The translations under genes and the position numbers were made by a program. The notes beneath the pieces are model-generated. The model did not search any database. It was given only the letters and a program-made list of their open reading frames with translations, and had not been told where the DNA came from. A stretch of 64,000 bases of DNA from Chitinimonas viridis (lineage in GTDB: Bacteria; Pseudomonadota; Gammaproteobacteria; Burkholderiales; Chitinimonadaceae), in contig NZ_JAUFPU010000004.1 of the NCBI RefSeq assembly GCF_030409555.1, forward strand, positions 62,001 to 126,000. Reading direction: 5' to 3'. Below, piece by piece: positions 37,407 to 46,484 of the stretch (position 1 is its first letter; the number at the start of each line of letters is the position of its first letter).

Positions 37407-38333
37407 ATGAATCTTCCCAACGAGAACACAACAACGATGAAAGACTCGATGCGCGAGATTTGGCAACTGACTGTCAAACTATGGTGGCAGTTCTTCGATT
37501 GGCTCGCCGTCGTTCCCAAGAAGACCCTGGCACTCAGCATGCTGATGGTGCTGATCATCTGCAACATGCTGTTCAACGACGCTGAAGCACTGATACCCAT
37601 CTTCGCGATCTTGATCCTGATACGGGTTCTGGCAGGCGGCAAGCGGCGTGCCGAGTTGACGGCCGATGCCGCCAACAAGCGGGCAGACACCGAGCAACTG
37701 GAGCGCAACCTGCTGGAAGCACGGATGGAAGCCCTGCAGGCACAGATCGAGCCGCATTTCCTGTTCAATACCCTGGCCAGCATAGACCAGTTGATCCAGA
37801 CCGATCCGCCGCGCGCCTCACGCATGCAGCAATCATTGATACGTTATCTGCGCTACGCCATGCCGCAGATGCGCGAAGGTAGCCGGCCTAACCTGGGCCA
37901 GCAGACAGCACTGTCCAGCGCCTTCCTGGAAATCATGGCCATCCGTATGGAAGGCCGCCTGCAACCCGAGGTACTGGTGCCTGATGGCCTCAAGTCGGCG
38001 GTGTTCCCCTCCATGATGCTGCAGACCCTGGTTGAAAATGCCATCAAGCATGGCCTGGAACCCAAGGCCGAAGGCGGGCGGCTGGAGATCAAGGCGGAGA
38101 TTCGCGATGGCCTGCTGGAAGTCAGCGTCACCGATTCCGGCCTGGGCTTCGCCCCCAAGGGCGCAGGTGGTGTCGGGCTGGCCAATATCCGGGAGCGCCT
38201 CAAGGTGCTGTACGGCAACAAGGCCGAACTGGTGATACTGGTACCACTGGACGGCGGCACCCGCGCCACCATCCGCGTGCCTTACGAGGTAGCGCCACAA
38301 CAGGTTGCACCGGTACGCAGCGAAGGCAGCTGA
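37407..38333 (+). CDS. LytS/AlgZ-type sensor histidine kinase
   Basis: Membrane histidine kinase of the His_kinase (PF06580) family. The 308-residue product has two hydrophobic helices at about 40-75, a coiled segment, then the phosphoacceptor motif QAQIEPHFLFNTLAS with H117. The ATPase domain follows (LVENAIKHGLEP, DSGLGFAP, GGVGLANIRERL). The start at 37407 has CGGAG upstream; an in-frame TTG at 37254 would add 51 unconserved residues. The LytTR regulator gene follows, so they form a two-component pair. The signal is unknown. Confidence 0.9.
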   Translation: MNLPNENTTTMKDSMREIWQLTVKLWWQFFDWLAVVPKKTLALSMLMVLIICNMLFNDAEALIPIFAILILIRVLAGGKRRAELTADAANKRADTEQLERNLLEARMEALQAQIEPHFLFNTLASIDQLIQTDPPRASRMQQSLIRYLRYAMPQMREGSRPNLGQQTALSSAFLEIMAIRMEGRLQPEVLVPDGLKSAVFPSMMLQTLVENAIKHGLEPKAEGGRLEIKAEIRDGLLEVSVTDSGLGFAPKGAGGVGLANIRERLKVLYGNKAELVILVPLDGGTRATIRVPYEVAPQQVAPVRSEGS

Positions 38334-38470
38334 ACCCACTCGCCAGCGTGTGGCAAATCCATCGCCAGCGCTGACATACCCACCCCCAACAGGTCGGCAA
38401 TCATGTCGGCCTGTGCTATTTTTCACGCCATCTGCCTTCCAGAACAAAGCCAGGACAAGAGGAAACCCAC

Positions 38471-39250
38471 GTGAGCCACAAAGCCGCCCCGACCGCCGTG
38501 ATCGCCGATGACGAAAGGCTGATGCGCGAACAGATCGTCTCCCGCCTCAAGGAGGCCTGGCCTGAACTGGTCATCGTCGGCGAAGCCACCAATGGGCTGG
38601 AAGCCGTAGCCATGGCGCGCGCGCAAGAGCCTGATATCGTCTTTCTGGATATCCGCATGCCGGAACTGGACGGTATCGGTGCCGCCCGCGCCTTGCTGGG
38701 GCAATGTCATGTGGTGTTTGTCACCGCTTACGATCAGTACGCTATCACGGCCTTCGAGCAAGGTGCAGTGGACTACCTGCTAAAGCCAGCAGACCCAGAG
38801 CGCCTCAAGCTCACCTGCCAGCGACTGCAGGAACGCCTGGCCAAGAATGAGGAAGAGCCCAACGATATGGACGTGCTGCTGGACCAGCTATCCCGTCGCC
38901 TGGGCGGCGAAGGCAAGTCGCGTGACTATTTGCGCTGGATACAGGCCAGCGTAGGCAGCAGCATACGGATGATCAGCACCCGCGAGATCCTGTTCTTCCG
39001 GGCCGAGGACAAATACACCCGGGTGCAGACTGAGGGCTTCGAGGCATTGATACGCAAACCCATCAAGGAGCTGGCCGACGAGTTGGACCCCGATGAGTTC
39101 TGGCAGATACACCGTGCCATCCTGGTGCGGGTAGACGCCATCGACCAGGTCAGCCGCGATTTTCGTGGCCAGCAGATTGTGCAGATGAAGGGCAATAACG
39201 AAAAACTGGAAGTCAGCCGTAGCTTCAACAATCTGTTCAAGCAGATGTAG
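38471..39250 (+). CDS. LytTR response regulator (AlgR/LytR type)
   Basis: A 259-residue regulator with an N-terminal receiver domain (acidic pocket DD at 13-14, phosphoacceptor D60 in IVFLDIRMPELDG, K around 106 in YLLKPAD). The C-terminal LytTR DNA-binding domain is at about 155-255. It starts with GTG at 38471, supported by AGAGGAAA just upstream. It pairs with the preceding kinase gene. In Pseudomonas, AlgR controls alginate and type IV pili; targets here are unknown. Confidence 0.9.
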   Translation: MSHKAAPTAVIADDERLMREQIVSRLKEAWPELVIVGEATNGLEAVAMARAQEPDIVFLDIRMPELDGIGAARALLGQCHVVFVTAYDQYAITAFEQGAVDYLLKPADPERLKLTCQRLQERLAKNEEEPNDMDVLLDQLSRRLGGEGKSRDYLRWIQASVGSSIRMISTREILFFRAEDKYTRVQTEGFEALIRKPIKELADELDPDEFWQIHRAILVRVDAIDQVSRDFRGQQIVQMKGNNEKLEVSRSFNNLFKQM

Positions 39251-39252
39251 CC

Positions 39253-39294
39253 GGCAGCCCTTGGGCAATCATGCTGCCCCGGGGCCACTTTTTT
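39253..39294 (+). terminator. Probable terminator after the LytTR gene
   Basis: GGCAGC (39253-39258) and GCTGCC (39273-39278) pair, followed by CCGGGGCCAC and a run of six T (39289-39294). The distance between stem and T run is longer than usual, so support is moderate. Confidence 0.4.
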
Positions 39295-39295
39295 A

Positions 39296-39769
39296 TCAGT
39301 TAGCCCGCTTGCGCTGATAGGCCGCCAAGCCTGCCAGCGCCTGCTTGCGTATTGCCCCTTGCACCGGTGGCAGCCAACCCAGCAAGACCCCCTTGCCCCC
39401 CAGCGCCATGCGCGACCAGCGCCATAGATCAAAGACATCGCGGTGCCGCACGATCAGGCCATCCCTGAACTCGAAGCTGGCCCGGATATCGTTCACCACC
39501 ATGCGGCCTGTCTGACTGAACTCATAGCGGGCAATCCAGTGAGCGCTGCCGCCATGGTCATCGGCCACCACCTCATCGAACTGCAGTGAAAACTGCTTGG
39601 CACGGCTGCAAAGCATGCGCCACATATCGCCTGCTTCATGCCCCCGCAGGCCGATGAATACCGGGTCGTCGAATACCACATCCGGGTGATAGCAAGCAGC
39701 CATGGCCTCGGCATCCTGTTGCTGAAAAGCCTGGTAAAAGCGTTGTATCAGTGCGGCATGGGGGTGCAT
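39296..39769 (-). CDS. SnoaL-like (NTF2-fold) protein
   Basis: A 157-residue protein of the NTF2/SnoaL fold: MHPHAALIQRFYQAFQQQD at the start, then DAEAMAACYHPDVVFDDPVF, the usual opening helix and strand of the cone-shaped fold. C-terminal strands follow (RMVVNDIRASFEFRDGLIVRHRD). Members include small hydrolases, isomerases and binding proteins; the reaction cannot be predicted. The start at 39769 follows GGAG by about 9 bases. It is divergent from a GlxA-type regulator across 99 bp with a clear inverted repeat, so it is a likely target of that regulator. Confidence 0.75.
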   Translation of the reverse strand: MHPHAALIQRFYQAFQQQDAEAMAACYHPDVVFDDPVFIGLRGHEAGDMWRMLCSRAKQFSLQFDEVVADDHGGSAHWIARYEFSQTGRMVVNDIRASFEFRDGLIVRHRDVFDLWRWSRMALGGKGVLLGWLPPVQGAIRKQALAGLAAYQRKRAN

Positions 39770-39832
39770 GGGCTGGCTCCGTTGGGTGGTAGGCATGCCT
39801 GCATGATGGACTGTCCTGACACGAAAAGACAA

Positions 39833-39867
39833 TGGCGATAAAGCCAATAAATATGTCATTATCGCCA
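39833..39867. promoter_or_regulatory. Inverted repeat operator between SnoaL and GlxA-family genes
   Basis: TGGCGATAA (39833-39841) and TTATCGCCA (39859-39867) are perfect inverted arms, 26 bases centre to centre, about 2.5 helical turns. Bases next to the arms also match in part (GACA on the outer left and the complement on the right). The right arm ends two bases before the regulator's ATG. A dimeric regulator bound here could block its own start and act on the divergent gene. Confidence 0.55.
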
Positions 39868-39868
39868 A

Positions 39869-40837
39869 ATGTCTACCAACCCCACGCTAAGCATAGTCCT
39901 GCCTCTCTGCTCTCAGGTTGCCGCCGGCAGCCTGCTGCCCGCAGAGGATTGCTTTCTGCTGGCCAACAAACTGGCGCAAGCGCCCTTGTTTCATCTGCGT
40001 CGAGTAACCGTGGACGGGCAGCCCCTGCAGCTCGCTGGCCTGACCATCAACAATCCGGCCGGTCCATCAGCTTTGGCCAGTGCCGACCTGGTGCTGATTC
40101 CCGGCCTGGGCCAGCAGCCTGACCTGACGGAACCCCAGCTGGCCAGCATGGCTACCCTGCTGCAAGCTGGCCGGGACGGCCCCACCAAGCTTGCCAGCCT
40201 TTGCAGCGGTGCCTTTCTGCTGGCGGCCACGGGCAGGCTGGATGGCCGCCGTGCCACCACCCACTGGGCCCTGGCAAGCCGCTTCAGGCAAGCCTATCCC
40301 CGGGTTAAGCTCGACATCAGCGCCCTGCATACCGAAGATGGCGGGCTGTATTGCTCGGGCGGCGCCCATGCCGGACTGGATCTGTGCCTGCACCTGATCG
40401 CCGGGCATACCGGCCCTGCGCTGGCGCGGCAGGTTGCCAACGCCCTGGTCATAGACTGGCCCCGCCAGTCGCAAGCCGCCTATAGCGGCCTGCAGCTGGA
40501 CACCCGCCATGGCGACACCGCCGTGGCCAAGGTGCAGGCCTGGCTGCACCGGCACTACGCCCAGGCCATCAGGCTCGAAGACCTGGCAGCCGAAGCCCAT
40601 CTCAGCCCCCGTACCCTGCTGCGCCGCTTCAAGCAGGCTACCGGCGAAACACCCATAGGCTATCTGCAGCAACTGCGTATCGATGCCGCCAAGCGACTGC
40701 TGGAAACCAGCAGCCTAAACGTGGATCAGATCATGGCCGCCGTGGGCTACGAGGACAGAGCCAGCTTTGGCCAATTGTTCAAGACGCTTGCCGCCTGCAG
40801 CCCGCAACAATACCGCTTGCGGGTCCGCCCCGGCTGA
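39869..40837 (+). CDS. GlxA-family transcriptional regulator (DJ-1/PfpI plus AraC)
   Basis: A 322-residue regulator. Residues 1-190 form a DJ-1/PfpI-like domain with the nucleophile-elbow stretch LASLCSGAFLLAATG; the AraC-type helix-turn-helix pair is at about 220-318 (LEDLAAEAHLSPRTLLRRFK and VDQIMAAVGYEDRASFGQLF). GlxA-type proteins sense small metabolites through the first domain. It is divergent from the SnoaL gene with a palindrome between them. No convincing Shine-Dalgarno sequence is seen, as the right arm of the palindrome occupies that position. Confidence 0.88.
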   Translation: MSTNPTLSIVLPLCSQVAAGSLLPAEDCFLLANKLAQAPLFHLRRVTVDGQPLQLAGLTINNPAGPSALASADLVLIPGLGQQPDLTEPQLASMATLLQAGRDGPTKLASLCSGAFLLAATGRLDGRRATTHWALASRFRQAYPRVKLDISALHTEDGGLYCSGGAHAGLDLCLHLIAGHTGPALARQVANALVIDWPRQSQAAYSGLQLDTRHGDTAVAKVQAWLHRHYAQAIRLEDLAAEAHLSPRTLLRRFKQATGETPIGYLQQLRIDAAKRLLETSSLNVDQIMAAVGYEDRASFGQLFKTLAACSPQQYRLRVRPG

Positions 40838-40841
40838 TGCA

Positions 40842-40884
40842 GTCGCGGCCTGGCCTAGTGCTTGGCCAAGCGGCAAACCGCGAC
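40842..40884 (+). other. Nested stem between the GlxA-type gene and alaS
   Basis: GTCGCGG (40842-40848) pairs with CCGCGAC (40878-40884), enclosing the 12-bp palindrome GCTTGGCCAAGC (40860-40871). It lies 5 bp after the regulator stop and has no T run. It may be a weak terminator. Confidence 0.35.
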
Positions 40885-41010
40885 CTTGGCTGCATGCAGG
40901 CTAAGCCTATTGCCGCATCGCAACATCTGCCGCGCAGCTTACGCAACGGCCCTGGGTTTCGGGCATAATTGATGGCTATTTCCCGACTTCCCGCACGGAA
41001 CCAACACCTC

Positions 41011-43629
41011 ATGCGTACCGCAGAAATCCGTCAGAAATTCCTCGGCTTCTTTGAGAGCAAGAACCATCAGGTGGTTGCCTCCAGCCCACTGGTGCCTGGC
41101 AACGACCCCACCATCATGTTCACCGTGGCGGGCATGGTGCAGTTCAAGGATGTGTTCCTGGGCAATGAGAAGCGCAGCTATACCCGCGCCACCACCAGCC
41201 AGAAATGCCTGCGTGCCGGTGGCAAGCACAACGATCTGGAGAACGTGGGCTATACCGCCCGCCACCACACTTTCTTCGAAATGCTGGGTAATTTCAGCTT
41301 CGGCGATTACTTCAAGCGTGATGCCATCACCTATGCCTGGGAGTTCCTGACCAGCCCGGCCTGGCTGGGCCTGCCCAAGGAAAAGCTGATGGTGACGGTC
41401 TACGCCACTGATGACGAGGCCTATAAGATCTGGAACGAGGAAGTCGGTCTACCGCCCGAGCGCATCGTCCGCATAGGCGACAACAAGGGTGCGCCCTACG
41501 CCAGCGACAACTTCTGGACCATGGGCGATACCGGCCCCTGCGGCCCCTGCACCGAGATATTCTACGATCACGGCGCGGATGTAGCTGGCGGCCCACCCGG
41601 CAGCCCCGATGAAGACGGCGATCGCTTCATGGAGATCTGGAACAATGTGTTCATGCAGTTCAACCGCGACGAAAGCGGCACACTGCATCCGCTGCCCAAG
41701 CCCTCGGTCGATACCGGCATGGGCTTGGAACGCCTCTCCACCGTGCTGCAGCACGTCAAATCCAACTACGAAACCGACATCCTCTCCAGCCTGGTGCGGG
41801 CTGCCGCGCGCGAAACCGGCGTGCCTTACAGCCAGGACGTGCCTTCGCTGAAGGTTATTGCCGACCATATCCGCGCCTGTACCTTCCTGGTGGCCGATGG
41901 CGTGTTGCCATCCAACGAAGGCCGTGGCTATGTGCTGCGCCGCATCGTCCGCCGCGCCATACGCCATGGCTACAAGCTGGGCCAGAAGGGCCTGTTCTTC
42001 CACAAGCTGGTGCCCGATGTCACTGCCACCATGGGCGATGCCTATCCGCAGTTGCTTGCCGATCAGGATCGCATCGTTGCTGCCCTGCGGCACGAGGAAG
42101 AGCAATTTGCCCGTACCCTGGATATCGGCATGGCACTGCTGGAAAAGTCCCTGGAAGGTGGCAAGAACCAGTTGGACGGCAAGACCGCCTTTACCCTGCA
42201 CAGCACCTACGGCTTCCCTATCGACCTGACGGCAGATGTCTGCCGCGAGCGCAATGTGCAAGTCGATATGGCCGGCTATGAGCGGGAACTGGCCGAAGAG
42301 CAGGAGCGTGGCCGTGCCGCTGGCAAGTTCAATGCCGCTGCCAATGTCGAATACAGTGGCGCCGACACCGCCTTCGAGGGCTACGACAAAAGCCGCAGCG
42401 AAGCCAAGGTGCTGGCGCTTTACAAGGACGGCGCCGCCGTCTCAGCCTTGCAAGCCGGTGATGAAGGCGTTGTGGTGCTCGACAATACCGCCTTCTATGC
42501 AGAAGGCGGCGGCCAAGTTGGCGATACCGGCAAGCTAACTGCCGGCAACAATGTTTTTGAGGTAACCGACACCCAGAAGGTGAAGGCAGCCGTATTCGGC
42601 CACCAAGGCAAGCTCAGCAGCGGCAGCCTGAAGCTGGGTGATACCGTACTGGCCAGCATCGACACCGACAATCGCCTGGCTACCGCACGCAACCACTCCG
42701 CGACCCATTTGCTGCATGCTGCACTGCGCAGCGTGCTGGGCACCCATGTGCAACAAAAGGGCTCGCTGGTGAACAGCGAACGCACCCGTTTTGACTTCGC
42801 CCATACCCAGGCAGTCACAACCGAAGAAATCGCCCGCATCGAAGCCTTGGTAAACCAGGAAATCGCCGCCAACAATGCAGTTTCCGCCACCATCATGAAG
42901 CAGGACGATGCCCTGAAGGCCGGCGCCATGGCGTTGTTCGGCGAGAAGTACGGCGATGAAGTGCGCGTGCTGAAAATGGGCGAGTTCTCCACCGAGCTTT
43001 GCGGCGGCACCCATGTGCAGCGCACGGGTGACATCGGCTTCTTCAAGATTGTTGCTGAAGGCGGCGTAGCGGCGGGCATTCGACGAGTTGAAGCCGTGAC
43101 TGGCGCCGGCGCGCTGGCCTATGTCCAAGGACTGGAGCGCGAGGTAAAGAGCGCTACCCAGTTGGTGGGCGCGCAGCCAGGCGACCTGCTGGGCAAGCTG
43201 GAGAAACTGCAAGCCGAGCAAAAGGCACTGGAGAAGGAACTGGCCAAGCTCAAGGGCAAGCTGGCTTCCAGCGCGGGCGACAGCCTGGCCGACCAAGCCA
43301 TCGAGGTCAACGGCATCAAGGTGCTGGCGGCTGCAGTAGAAGGCGCCGACAGCAATGCCCTGCGCGAGATGCTTGACAAGCTGAAAGACAAATTGGGCAG
43401 TGCCGCCATCGTGCTGGCCTCTGTCAGCGAGGGCAAGGTAGCGCTGGCGGCAGGTGTGACGGCGGACCTGACCGGCCGCGTCAAGGCAGGCGAACTGGTG
43501 AACTTTGTGGCCCAGCAAGTCGGTGGCAAGGGTGGCGGCCGCCCTGACATGGCCATGGCCGGCGGCACCAATCCGGCGGGCTTGCCTGCGGCGCTGGCGG
43601 GTGTGGCAACGTGGGTACAGGCCAAGTAA
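41011..43629 (+). CDS. alaS: Alanyl-tRNA synthetase
   Basis: Charges tRNA-Ala and edits mischarged Ser/Gly. The 872-residue product begins [19 protein letters not shown] and has the class II core ([33 protein letters not shown]). The editing domain has [11 protein letters not shown] and [13 protein letters not shown] for zinc, and a C-terminal C-Ala domain follows. The start at 41011 matches the family; in-frame codons upstream add 14 unconserved residues. A strong symmetric terminator follows. Confidence 0.97.
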   Translation: MRTAEIRQKFLGFFESKNHQVVASSPLVPGNDPTIMFTVAGMVQFKDVFLGNEKRSYTRATTSQKCLRAGGKHNDLENVGYTARHHTFFEMLGNFSFGDYFKRDAITYAWEFLTSPAWLGLPKEKLMVTVYATDDEAYKIWNEEVGLPPERIVRIGDNKGAPYASDNFWTMGDTGPCGPCTEIFYDHGADVAGGPPGSPDEDGDRFMEIWNNVFMQFNRDESGTLHPLPKPSVDTGMGLERLSTVLQHVKSNYETDILSSLVRAAARETGVPYSQDVPSLKVIADHIRACTFLVADGVLPSNEGRGYVLRRIVRRAIRHGYKLGQKGLFFHKLVPDVTATMGDAYPQLLADQDRIVAALRHEEEQFARTLDIGMALLEKSLEGGKNQLDGKTAFTLHSTYGFPIDLTADVCRERNVQVDMAGYERELAEEQERGRAAGKFNAAANVEYSGADTAFEGYDKSRSEAKVLALYKDGAAVSALQAGDEGVVVLDNTAFYAEGGGQVGDTGKLTAGNNVFEVTDTQKVKAAVFGHQGKLSSGSLKLGDTVLASIDTDNRLATARNHSATHLLHAALRSVLGTHVQQKGSLVNSERTRFDFAHTQAVTTEEIARIEALVNQEIAANNAVSATIMKQDDALKAGAMALFGEKYGDEVRVLKMGEFSTELCGGTHVQRTGDIGFFKIVAEGGVAAGIRRVEAVTGAGALAYVQGLEREVKSATQLVGAQPGDLLGKLEKLQAEQKALEKELAKLKGKLASSAGDSLADQAIEVNGIKVLAAAVEGADSNALREMLDKLKDKLGSAAIVLASVSEGKVALAAGVTADLTGRVKAGELVNFVAQQVGGKGGGRPDMAMAGGTNPAGLPAALAGVATWVQAK

Positions 43630-43643
43630 ACCTGTACTTCATC

Positions 43644-43679
43644 CAGCAAAAAAGCCGGCTTATGCCGGCTTTTTTGCTG
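43644..43679. terminator. Symmetric terminator after alaS
   Basis: A perfect 16-bp stem, arms 43644-43659 and 43664-43679, loop TTAT. The GC core GCCGGC is flanked by six A on one side and six T on the other, so it works on both strands. Confidence 0.9.
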
Positions 43680-43768
43680 GTACATCCAAGGTAACGGCGG
43701 CGAACCCAACTGCCAGCAACCTGCTTCGCCAAGCAACACCAGGCCAGAGCGAAGAATTTTCAAAAAGT

Positions 43769-43825
43769 ATGTATTTGATACTTAATGGTAAATTCATATC
43801 TGGCGGCGCTAGCATTGCTAGGTAA
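43769..43825 (+). other. AT-rich 18-codon open frame in the alaS-hydrolase spacer
   Basis: ATG at 43769 opens MYLILNGKFISGGASIAR and stops at 43825. Base composition is much richer in A and T than the neighbouring genes, with codons such as ATA and AAT. It may be a remnant of a longer gene or chance; no ribosome binding site is evident. The rest of the 216-bp spacer holds only the alaS terminator. Confidence 0.2.
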
Positions 43826-43845
43826 ACGAGGTATCTGGGCGTTCC

Positions 43846-44925
43846 CTACAGCGGTGGCATAAAGAAACCTGCAATCAGCGCCTCATCGACCTCTGCCAGG
43901 CTAGCAGGTGACCAACGCGGCGCATTGTCCTTCTCCACCAGCAAGGCCCGGACACCTTCAGCAAAATCCGGGTGGCGGCAGCATTGGCGCGACAGGTTTA
44001 GCTCCATGTCGAACACCTGCTGCAGCGACAGGTGGCGGGCGCGCTGCTGTGCCGCCACGATCAGGCGCATGGATGTGGGCGACCCGGCAGCCAGCTTTTT
44101 CGCCCCGGCGCGCAGCCATTCGTCCGCCCCTTCATAGCGGGTAATGGCCGCCACCATTTCGTCCACGCTGTCGTAATCGGTCAGTGACTGGATGGCATCG
44201 TAGTGGGCACGTATGGGCGATGGCGGCAGCTCCAGCTGGGTCAGTCGGCTAAGCTCGCGCAACTGGCTGGAGAGCAAGCGCTTGTCCTGCTCACCCTGCC
44301 CTGTCCAGGCAATGGCCGCCAGTTCTTGGCACAGCTCATCGCGCAACGCGCTGGGCAAGGCAAAGTCGGCCATGCCGGTGAACAGGGCATCGGCGGCATT
44401 GAAGCTGGCCCCGGTAAGCCCCAGGTATATGCCCAGCCGCCCTGGTAGACGATTGAGAAACCAGGAGCCGCCGACGTCGGGATACAGGCCTATGGTGACT
44501 TCGGGCATGGCAATGCGGGAGCGTTCTGTCACGACCCGGTGACTGGCACCCACCAGCAATCCCAGGCCGCCCCCCATCACGATGCCATGTCCCCAGGCGA
44601 GTATGGGCTTGGGGTAGGTATGGATGGCGTAGTCGAGGGCATACTCCTCAGTAAAGAAGGCATCGGTCGTCGCAAAATCACCACTGCGTATGGCGTCATG
44701 CATGGCCACCACATCGCCGCCGGCACAGAAGGCCTTCTCGCCAGCCCCCTGCAGCAGCACGCAGACGATATCGGGATTGTCGCGCCACTCCAGCAGGGTT
44801 GGGGTCACCGCCCGTATCATCGCCAGGGATAGTGCGTTGAGCGACTTCTCGGCATGCAGGGTAATCACCCCGATCTGCCGGCCATTGGCGGTAGGGTGCA
44901 GTGCAAAAAGGGCGGGAGCAGTCAT
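43846..44925 (-). CDS. 3-hydroxyisobutyryl-CoA hydrolase-like protein
   Basis: Crotonase-fold enzyme, probably releasing 3-hydroxyisobutyrate from its CoA ester in valine breakdown. The 359-residue length and the C-terminal HPDFAEGVRALLVEKDN are typical of this group and longer than true hydratases. The oxyanion region reads HGIVMGGGLGLLVGA and the active-site part MPEVTIGLYPDVGGSWFL. It follows an enoyl-CoA hydratase gene and an unknown secreted protein on the same strand, which supports a branched-chain degradation role. Activity is inferred from family and context. Confidence 0.85.
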   Translation of the reverse strand: MTAPALFALHPTANGRQIGVITLHAEKSLNALSLAMIRAVTPTLLEWRDNPDIVCVLLQGAGEKAFCAGGDVVAMHDAIRSGDFATTDAFFTEEYALDYAIHTYPKPILAWGHGIVMGGGLGLLVGASHRVVTERSRIAMPEVTIGLYPDVGGSWFLNRLPGRLGIYLGLTGASFNAADALFTGMADFALPSALRDELCQELAAIAWTGQGEQDKRLLSSQLRELSRLTQLELPPSPIRAHYDAIQSLTDYDSVDEMVAAITRYEGADEWLRAGAKKLAAGSPTSMRLIVAAQQRARHLSLQQVFDMELNLSRQCCRHPDFAEGVRALLVEKDNAPRWSPASLAEVDEALIAGFFMPPL

Positions 44926-44955
44926 GGTAGTTAGCGCAAGCGGTAAAGGTGGAAA

Positions 44956-45636
44956 TCAGCAGCCACGGGTGTGGTACCAGATATTGTAACGACCCTTGCT
45001 GTCACGCAGGGGCAACCAGCCCTCGAGCATGGCCGGGGGCACGGCCGGCTTCTCCTGGCAAGGGTCAGGCACCAGCCTTACCTGCAGCCACCAGCGGCGG
45101 CCCAGCTGGCGCTTGCCTATGATGCTGGGCACCAGGCTGTCATCGCCCTTGAACAAGGCATACTGCTGGCCGTCGGGGACAGACCACAGTCGCCTGTCCC
45201 AGCCTGGCGCAAAATAGTTCAGTTGATCCGGCCCCACCATGGCCGCCATGGGTTTGAAGCCAGGCGGCTGTGCATCGGGCAGCCAAACCCAGCGTATGGG
45301 CTGGCCCTGCAAGGCCAGGCGCAACCAGCCTGGCTGTTGCTGGTAGACCAGCGCATCTGCTGTCTCGTAGCCGGTCTCCAGGTACTGCAGCTTGTCGACA
45401 GCCAGTTGCTGCGTGGCAGCTGACTGCTGAGGCGCCGCATACACGGTCACCCGACCGGGCGATGCCCCCTCCTGCAGCCAGCGATCAAGTGCCGGTAGTT
45501 TGACCACACCTTCGGCGGCCGGCGGCGGGAAGTGCTCCGGCGCATAGCTGGTTGCTACCGCCACCATGGGCAGCAGCAGGGCCAGACTCAGGCTAGCGGT
45601 TCTGCCAGACAGGTGGACGTTTTTCCAGAAATGCAT
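44956..45636 (-). CDS. Secreted protein of unknown function
   Basis: I do not recognise this 226-residue protein. The N terminus MHFWKNVHLSGRTASLSLAL with a following hydrophobic stretch looks like a signal peptide cleaved near AVATSYA. The mature part is rich in tryptophan, proline and glutamine (GWLRLALQGQPIRWVWLP; GKRQLGRRWWLQVRLVP) and ends RYNIWYHTRGC. The start at 45636 is marked by AGGAGG about 8 bases upstream and lies 44 bp inside the end of the enoyl-CoA hydratase gene, in another frame. It is an exported protein inside a catabolic operon; the link is unclear. Confidence 0.6.
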   Translation of the reverse strand: MHFWKNVHLSGRTASLSLALLLPMVAVATSYAPEHFPPPAAEGVVKLPALDRWLQEGASPGRVTVYAAPQQSAATQQLAVDKLQYLETGYETADALVYQQQPGWLRLALQGQPIRWVWLPDAQPPGFKPMAAMVGPDQLNYFAPGWDRRLWSVPDGQQYALFKGDDSLVPSIIGKRQLGRRWWLQVRLVPDPCQEKPAVPPAMLEGWLPLRDSKGRYNIWYHTRGC

Positions 45637-46369
45637 TGACGCCCTCCTGCTGGTCCTGGGTGTCGAACAGATCGACGAACTTTTCACGCTCCATAGTCAG
45701 CGCCGACCACATGGGTTGCTTGCGGGCAGCCTGTATCAGCTGCTTGCAAGCCGCCACCGAGGAAGGGCTCTGCTTGGCCACCTTCTCGGCCAGCTCCAGT
45801 GCCTTCTGGCGGGACTCGCCGCTGGCCACCACTTCTTCCACCAAGCCTATCCTGAGTGCCGTCTGGGCATCCAAGCGCTCACCACACAGTATCATGCGCT
45901 TGGCCCAACCTTCGCCTACCAGCCAGGGCAGGTGCTGGGTACCCAGCCCGCCGGGCAGCAGGCCTACGGCAGCCTCGGGCAGGGCCATGACCGCGTGCTC
46001 CTCGGCAATGCGGATATCACAGGCCAGCGCGGCCTCCAGCCCACCGCCCATGGCGTAGCCATTGATGGCGGCGATACTGACGCCCCGGAACTGCGCCAGC
46101 GTCTCGAATGCCTTGCCGAAGAAAGTGATCATCTGCCTAGCGCGGGCCTTGTCACCCCCCGCGAACACATTGAGATCAGCGCCCGCACTGAAAAACTTTG
46201 GGCCATTGCCCGTCAGCACCAGTGCGTAGATTTCGCGGTCTGCGTTCAGCTGCTCCACCATGGCCTTGAGGGCTGGCAGGCTGGTTTCGGTCCAGGTATT
46301 GGCGGGCGGGTTGTTGATGGTGATCAGCGCGGTATGGCCTACGCGCTCAAGCTGGAGCAGTTCGCTCAT
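45593..46369 (-). CDS. Enoyl-CoA hydratase
   Basis: Crotonase-fold hydratase that adds water to 2-enoyl-CoA esters. The 258-residue product has the oxyanion-hole loops FSAGADLNVF and INGYAMGGGLEAALACD and the active-site stretch MALPEAAVGLLPGGLGTQHL. The start at 46369 has AAGGAG 7 bases upstream. With the downstream 3-hydroxyisobutyryl-CoA hydrolase it would cover two consecutive steps of valine breakdown, though a role in general fatty acid oxidation is possible. A palindrome lies 54 bp upstream. Confidence 0.88.
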   Translation of the reverse strand: MSELLQLERVGHTALITINNPPANTWTETSLPALKAMVEQLNADREIYALVLTGNGPKFFSAGADLNVFAGGDKARARQMITFFGKAFETLAQFRGVSIAAINGYAMGGGLEAALACDIRIAEEHAVMALPEAAVGLLPGGLGTQHLPWLVGEGWAKRMILCGERLDAQTALRIGLVEEVVASGESRQKALELAEKVAKQSPSSVAACKQLIQAARKQPMWSALTMEREKFVDLFDTQDQQEGVNAFLEKRPPVWQNR

Positions 46370-46422
46370 GTGGTCTCCTTGTTGGGCAGCCGACCCACAC
46401 TATAACGTAGCCGGCCAAGATG

Positions 46423-46440
46423 ATTGACGTCCACGTCAAT
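46423..46440. promoter_or_regulatory. Perfect palindromic operator ATTGACGT-CC-ACGTCAAT
   Basis: Eight-base arms 46423-46430 and 46433-46440 around CC, between the divergent enoyl-CoA hydratase and small exported protein genes. A TATAGT-like -10 for the hydratase lies further along on the minus strand. From memory the arms resemble sites of MerR-family LiuR-type regulators of branched-chain degradation; no regulator gene is nearby. Confidence 0.55.
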
Positions 46441-46484
46441 TTATCGCGACACTTCCACCTTTGTCACCCACAAAGCAACTCATC

